Source: Planctomycetota bacterium
GTDB lineage: Bacteria; Planctomycetota; Brocadiia; JAJRTI01
Direction of reading: 5' to 3'
DNA length: 8,012 bases
Assembly (NCBI GenBank): GCA_024278415.1
Contig: JAJRTI010000818.1
Coordinates: 1-8,012, forward strand
Positions 6,143-8,012 of the stretch are shown in pieces (positions within the stretch are counted from its first letter, which is position 1; each line of letters begins with the position of its first letter). The notes beneath the pieces were generated by a model. It saw only the letters and a program-made list of their open reading frames with translations, was not told the origin of the DNA and ran no database searches. The position numbers and the translations under genes were made by a program.

Positions 6143-6163
6143 GAGCGTTCACGGGGGGTGCGA

Positions 6164-7540
6164 TCACCGCCCCCCGCCTATAGGAATGCTGAGGGCCACC
6201 ATCACCCCGGTCACGGCACCGCCCGTTGCCTCGACTTTCAGCTTTGTGCCTCCCTTGGTGAGCCGCATGGCGGCGCCGGCAACGGCAGAGAAGTTGCCAT
6301 CCTGACGCGCCTCCACGTCGTTGCTGGATCGAGTCCTGTAGGCTTGGCCACTCACAGGATAGTACTGCACGTGGGTGGTCTCGCCAAATGCGAGCCGCGA
6401 GGCAGAGACTTGTGGACCCGCGTAGAAGGAACAGGGGCCCACGGTGTAGCAGAGGATCACGCTGCTCTGCACCGTGTGCACACGGCCGTCTGAGAAGCGC
6501 CAGGACGTGTAACCCGTGGAATAGTAACTGCTGTTCGTGCCCGCCTTGATCACGTAGTCCCCGATCCGCCTGTAGGTGTATGTCCCGCGCCATTGGCAGG
6601 ACCAACGCCCGCCCTGGGACTGCCACAACCGAACGTTGGCGCCCGCTCTGAAGGCGGGCATGTTGTGTGTTCGGTCGCTGTCGCCGCCGGGCTGGGCTAG
6701 CGTGTCGGTGTTGTAGTCGTGATCGGTCCCATACCAGTCGCGAACGTCGACGTTCGTGGTGCCGTCGACTTCGAGTCTGGTATTCGAGACGCCGACGCCA
6801 CCGTACACGCAGAGCCAGGGGGTTGGGTTCCATCCCACATCGAGCCAGGCCGTATCGGTCTGAAGACGGCCGTCCGCGTTGACCAGGTATATGTTGTCCT
6901 GCCAGCCATAACTACCCGAGTTCTCGCCGACGACGAACGGGCCTTCATCGCCAAAGTCGTACCAAGCGTCCCTATACTCAACGCTCACGCTGGTCCAGAG
7001 GCTGCCGGGGCCGCCGGTCGAACTGCACCCGCACAGCGACACTCCGAGGTCCGTGGCGCTCATGGTCGGGGCGGGGACGGCGCTGACGGTGGCGGTGATG
7101 GCTCCCATCAATCCCGGTGAGAAGGTGCCCGGCGCCGTGGTTTCGCCACCCACCTGGGCTTGTGCCTCTCTCACGTTCGCGATGAGTTCTTTGCGCCGCG
7201 TGTACTTGTCGAGCTTGCGCTGGGCCTTGTTTCTGTCGTACATCCACTTGGCCACCCCGTTCGCGTCGGCCCCCTGGGGCGCCTTGTCACCTAATCTCTT
7301 GATGTCCCGCTTGGCTTCCTCGATCTTCGTATTGCATCGATCCAATTCCTTGCCGAGATCGATATCGCTGAGGGTCTTGCCGTGGGCCTCCCCTGGCTTG
7401 TTCCAGATGTTGTTGATCAAGTTTTGCCCAGCTTGGTCCAACTGCGCCTGTGGCGTGGGTGCGGCCACGGCGGACGAACTGGCCATCATCAAGGCGCACA
7501 AGACAGCGAGACACATGCGAAACAGTACTCGTCCAGGCAT
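6164..7540 (-). CDS. Exported protein with helical N-terminal region and outer-membrane beta-barrel-like C-terminal region
   Basis: Encodes 458 residues of no family I recognise. Residues 1-27 are a typical Sec signal peptide: MPGR, a hydrophobic core from 5 to 20, then SSAVAA with probable cleavage after A27. Residues 31-130 are charged and helical (KELDRCNTKIEEAKRDIKRL at 64-83, YDRNKAQRKLDKYTRRKELI at 101-120), possibly a coiled coil. A flexible Gly/Pro/Thr/Ser stretch with C170 and C172 links it to residues 180-458, rich in alternating aromatic and polar residues and Gly turns (WLDVGWNPTPWLCVYGGVGV at 232-251, FRAGANVRLWQ at 297-307, VTGVMVALSIPI at 443-454). This suits amphipathic strands of an outer-membrane barrel or a secreted beta-sandwich. 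Loops near 259-293 are rich in Asp, Thr and Asn. AGGAG (complement of 7549-7553) lies 8 nt before the ATG and supports that start. It is convergent with oppB and is probably transcribed alone. Confidence 0.85.
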   Translation of the reverse strand: MPGRVLFRMCLAVLCALMMASSSAVAAPTPQAQLDQAGQNLINNIWNKPGEAHGKTLSDIDLGKELDRCNTKIEEAKRDIKRLGDKAPQGADANGVAKWMYDRNKAQRKLDKYTRRKELIANVREAQAQVGGETTAPGTFSPGLMGAITATVSAVPAPTMSATDLGVSLCGCSSTGGPGSLWTSVSVEYRDAWYDFGDEGPFVVGENSGSYGWQDNIYLVNADGRLQTDTAWLDVGWNPTPWLCVYGGVGVSNTRLEVDGTTNVDVRDWYGTDHDYNTDTLAQPGGDSDRTHNMPAFRAGANVRLWQSQGGRWSCQWRGTYTYRRIGDYVIKAGTNSSYYSTGYTSWRFSDGRVHTVQSSVILCYTVGPCSFYAGPQVSASRLAFGETTHVQYYPVSGQAYRTRSSNDVEARQDGNFSAVAGAAMRLTKGGTKLKVEATGGAVTGVMVALSIPIGGGR

Positions 7541-7548
7541 GTCACTCT

Positions 7549-7553
7549 CTCCT
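7549..7553 (-). promoter_or_regulatory. Shine-Dalgarno sequence of the exported-protein gene
   Basis: AGGAG on the minus strand, 8 nt from the ATG at 7538-7540. It is the clearest ribosome binding site in the window and shows that this genome uses the motif, which makes its absence before oppB meaningful. Confidence 0.8.
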
Positions 7554-7708
7554 CATAATGGGCAAGCAAGAATGAATGTCGGTCTCAGAATGCTGTGGCA
7601 CGGCCGGGGGCAATGCGCTTTCCGCAAGCGTGCGCGATACAGAGGCCGCGCAGGCACTCACTCCCAACACGTTGGCTGCATTCTGCAACAGACACTAATA
7701 GGGCCAGA

Positions 7709-7746
7709 ATGCTAGCAGGGATCGACGTCGATTGCAAGCCTTTTTT
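7709..7746 (-). promoter_or_regulatory. Extended -10 promoter of the exported-protein gene, with an A-tract upstream
   Basis: On the minus strand TTGCAA (7732-7737, 4/6) is followed after 17 bp by TAGCAT (7709-7714, 4/6), with TGC directly before it as an extended -10 motif. An A6 tract (complement of 7741-7746) sits three bases upstream of the -35 box, where a proximal UP element would be. The predicted start is near 7702, leaving a 162-nt leader at 7541-7702. The -10 element is the same TGn-TAGCAT as at dnaE. Confidence 0.68.
7721..7732. promoter_or_regulatory. 12-bp palindrome inside the promoter spacer
   Basis: ATCGACGTCGAT is a perfect palindrome lying between the -35 and -10 boxes of the minus-strand promoter and touching the -35 box. 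This is a standard position for a repressor, or for a MerR-type activator site, though MerR promoters usually have a 19-20 bp spacer, unlike the 17 bp here. Confidence 0.42.
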
Positions 7747-7815
7747 CCCCGCCGCAACAGTTCAGCCGCACGCAGACAGGCCTGCGCATTCCGAGCCTAT
7801 GGCCCTGGGCCGCGA

Positions 7816-7835
7816 CGGAAGGCAAAGGCCTTCCG
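7816..7835. repeat. Perfect 8-bp stem-loop
   Basis: CGGAAGGC (7816-7823) and GCCTTCCG (7828-7835) pair around an AAAG loop. Neither strand has a T-run after it, so an intrinsic terminator is unlikely. Confidence 0.6.
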
Positions 7836-7924
7836 CTCCAGTGCCTAGTCGTCTCATAAACATCAAACATCGGGTGCAGGTCTGAACGTACGTAGTAAAC
7901 TGGGCGTTCATTCCCGTGGTACGC

Positions 7925-7956
7925 CGGCGCAGAATGCACATGCGCCGAAGGCGCAT
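7925..7956. repeat. Three-segment alternative hairpin
   Basis: CGGCGCA (7925-7931) can pair with TGCGCCG (7941-7947). The overlapping segment ATGCGCC (7940-7946) can instead pair with GGCGCAT (7950-7956) over a GAA loop. The two 7-bp stems share the middle segment and cannot form together. Confidence 0.5.
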
Positions 7957-7976
7957 CACAACATAGCCCAGTGCAA

Positions 7977-8008
7977 GCTCGTTCGGTCGCGTCAGCGGGC
8001 GAACGAGC
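7977..8008. repeat. 9-bp inverted repeat with 14-bp spacer
   Basis: GCTCGTTCG (7977-7985) and CGAACGAGC (8000-8008) are exact reverse complements. It ends four bases before the window edge, so its context is incomplete. It may be a protein-binding dyad, a stem-loop or part of a longer repeat. Confidence 0.55.
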
Positions 8009-8012
8009 GCCG

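Larger units (their letters stand above)
7747..8012. other. Gene-less right edge rich in inverted repeats
   Basis: I see no convincing coding region; the short frames on either strand lack a ribosome binding site and recognisable composition. The stretch holds several dyads: an 8-bp stem with AAAG loop at 7816-7835, TGAACG (7883-7888) with CGTTCA (7905-7910), two competing stems at 7925-7956, and a 9-bp stem at 7977-8008. They could belong to an RNA, a repeat family or the upstream region of a gene beyond the window. Confidence 0.5.

Noticed and set aside
5196..6833. Open frame of 545 codons on the minus strand across oppB and the 3' part of the exported-protein gene
   Set aside because: It is codon-aligned antisense to oppB, runs through the terminator hairpin and overlaps a better gene on the same strand in another frame.
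7873..7901. Plus-strand promoter based on TAAACT at 7896-7901
   Set aside because: The -10 box matches at four positions only and no acceptable -35 box lies 16-18 bp upstream.
7712..7959. Short minus-strand frames of 65-75 codons at the right edge
   Set aside because: No ribosome binding site, no recognisable composition, and they overlap the promoter or the inverted repeats.

Overview
The window is high-GC DNA with three well-supported genes, one hypothetical gene and a tandem-repeat array. It looks like a diderm (Gram-negative-type) bacterium: the last gene encodes a secreted, outer-membrane beta-barrel-like protein, and OppB here is very close to the proteobacterial type. The satellite-like array, the tail-anchored zinc-ribbon protein and the GGGGACAGTCCCC-type dyads made me think of a PVC/Hydrogenedentota-like lineage, but this is an impression only, since no rRNA or marker search was possible.

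Layout from left to right. 1-320: ten tandem copies of a 32-bp non-coding unit that runs off the left edge. 364-975 (-): small acidic, tail-anchored zinc-ribbon protein of unknown function. 976-1616: divergent intergenic region with a clear extended -10 promoter for dnaE, a 16-bp dyad over its -35 box and a structured leader of about 200 nt. 1617-5114 (+): complete dnaE, the replicative DNA polymerase III alpha subunit, with all polymerase aspartates and a complete set of PHP-domain metal ligands. 5181-6098 (+): complete oppB, one permease subunit of an oligopeptide ABC importer, with a -10 box placed so that the mRNA would be nearly leaderless. 6099-6163: short convergent gap with a strong hairpin whose U-run faces the minus strand. 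6164-7540 (-): exported protein with a helical N-terminal part and a beta-rich C-terminal part, with its own promoter around 7709-7737. 7738-8012: no convincing gene, but several inverted repeats.

The genes do not form one pathway. dnaE is housekeeping replication, oppB is an import subunit without its usual oppC/oppD/oppF partners in this window, and the exported protein is of unknown role. I found no mobile element, CRISPR array, tRNA or defence system. The most interesting signals are small ones: the four-haplotype tandem array, the operator-like dyads on the dnaE and exported-protein promoters (which share the same TGN-TAGCAT -10 box), the intact PHP site of DnaE, the leaderless orphan oppB, and the mutually exclusive hairpins near the right edge.
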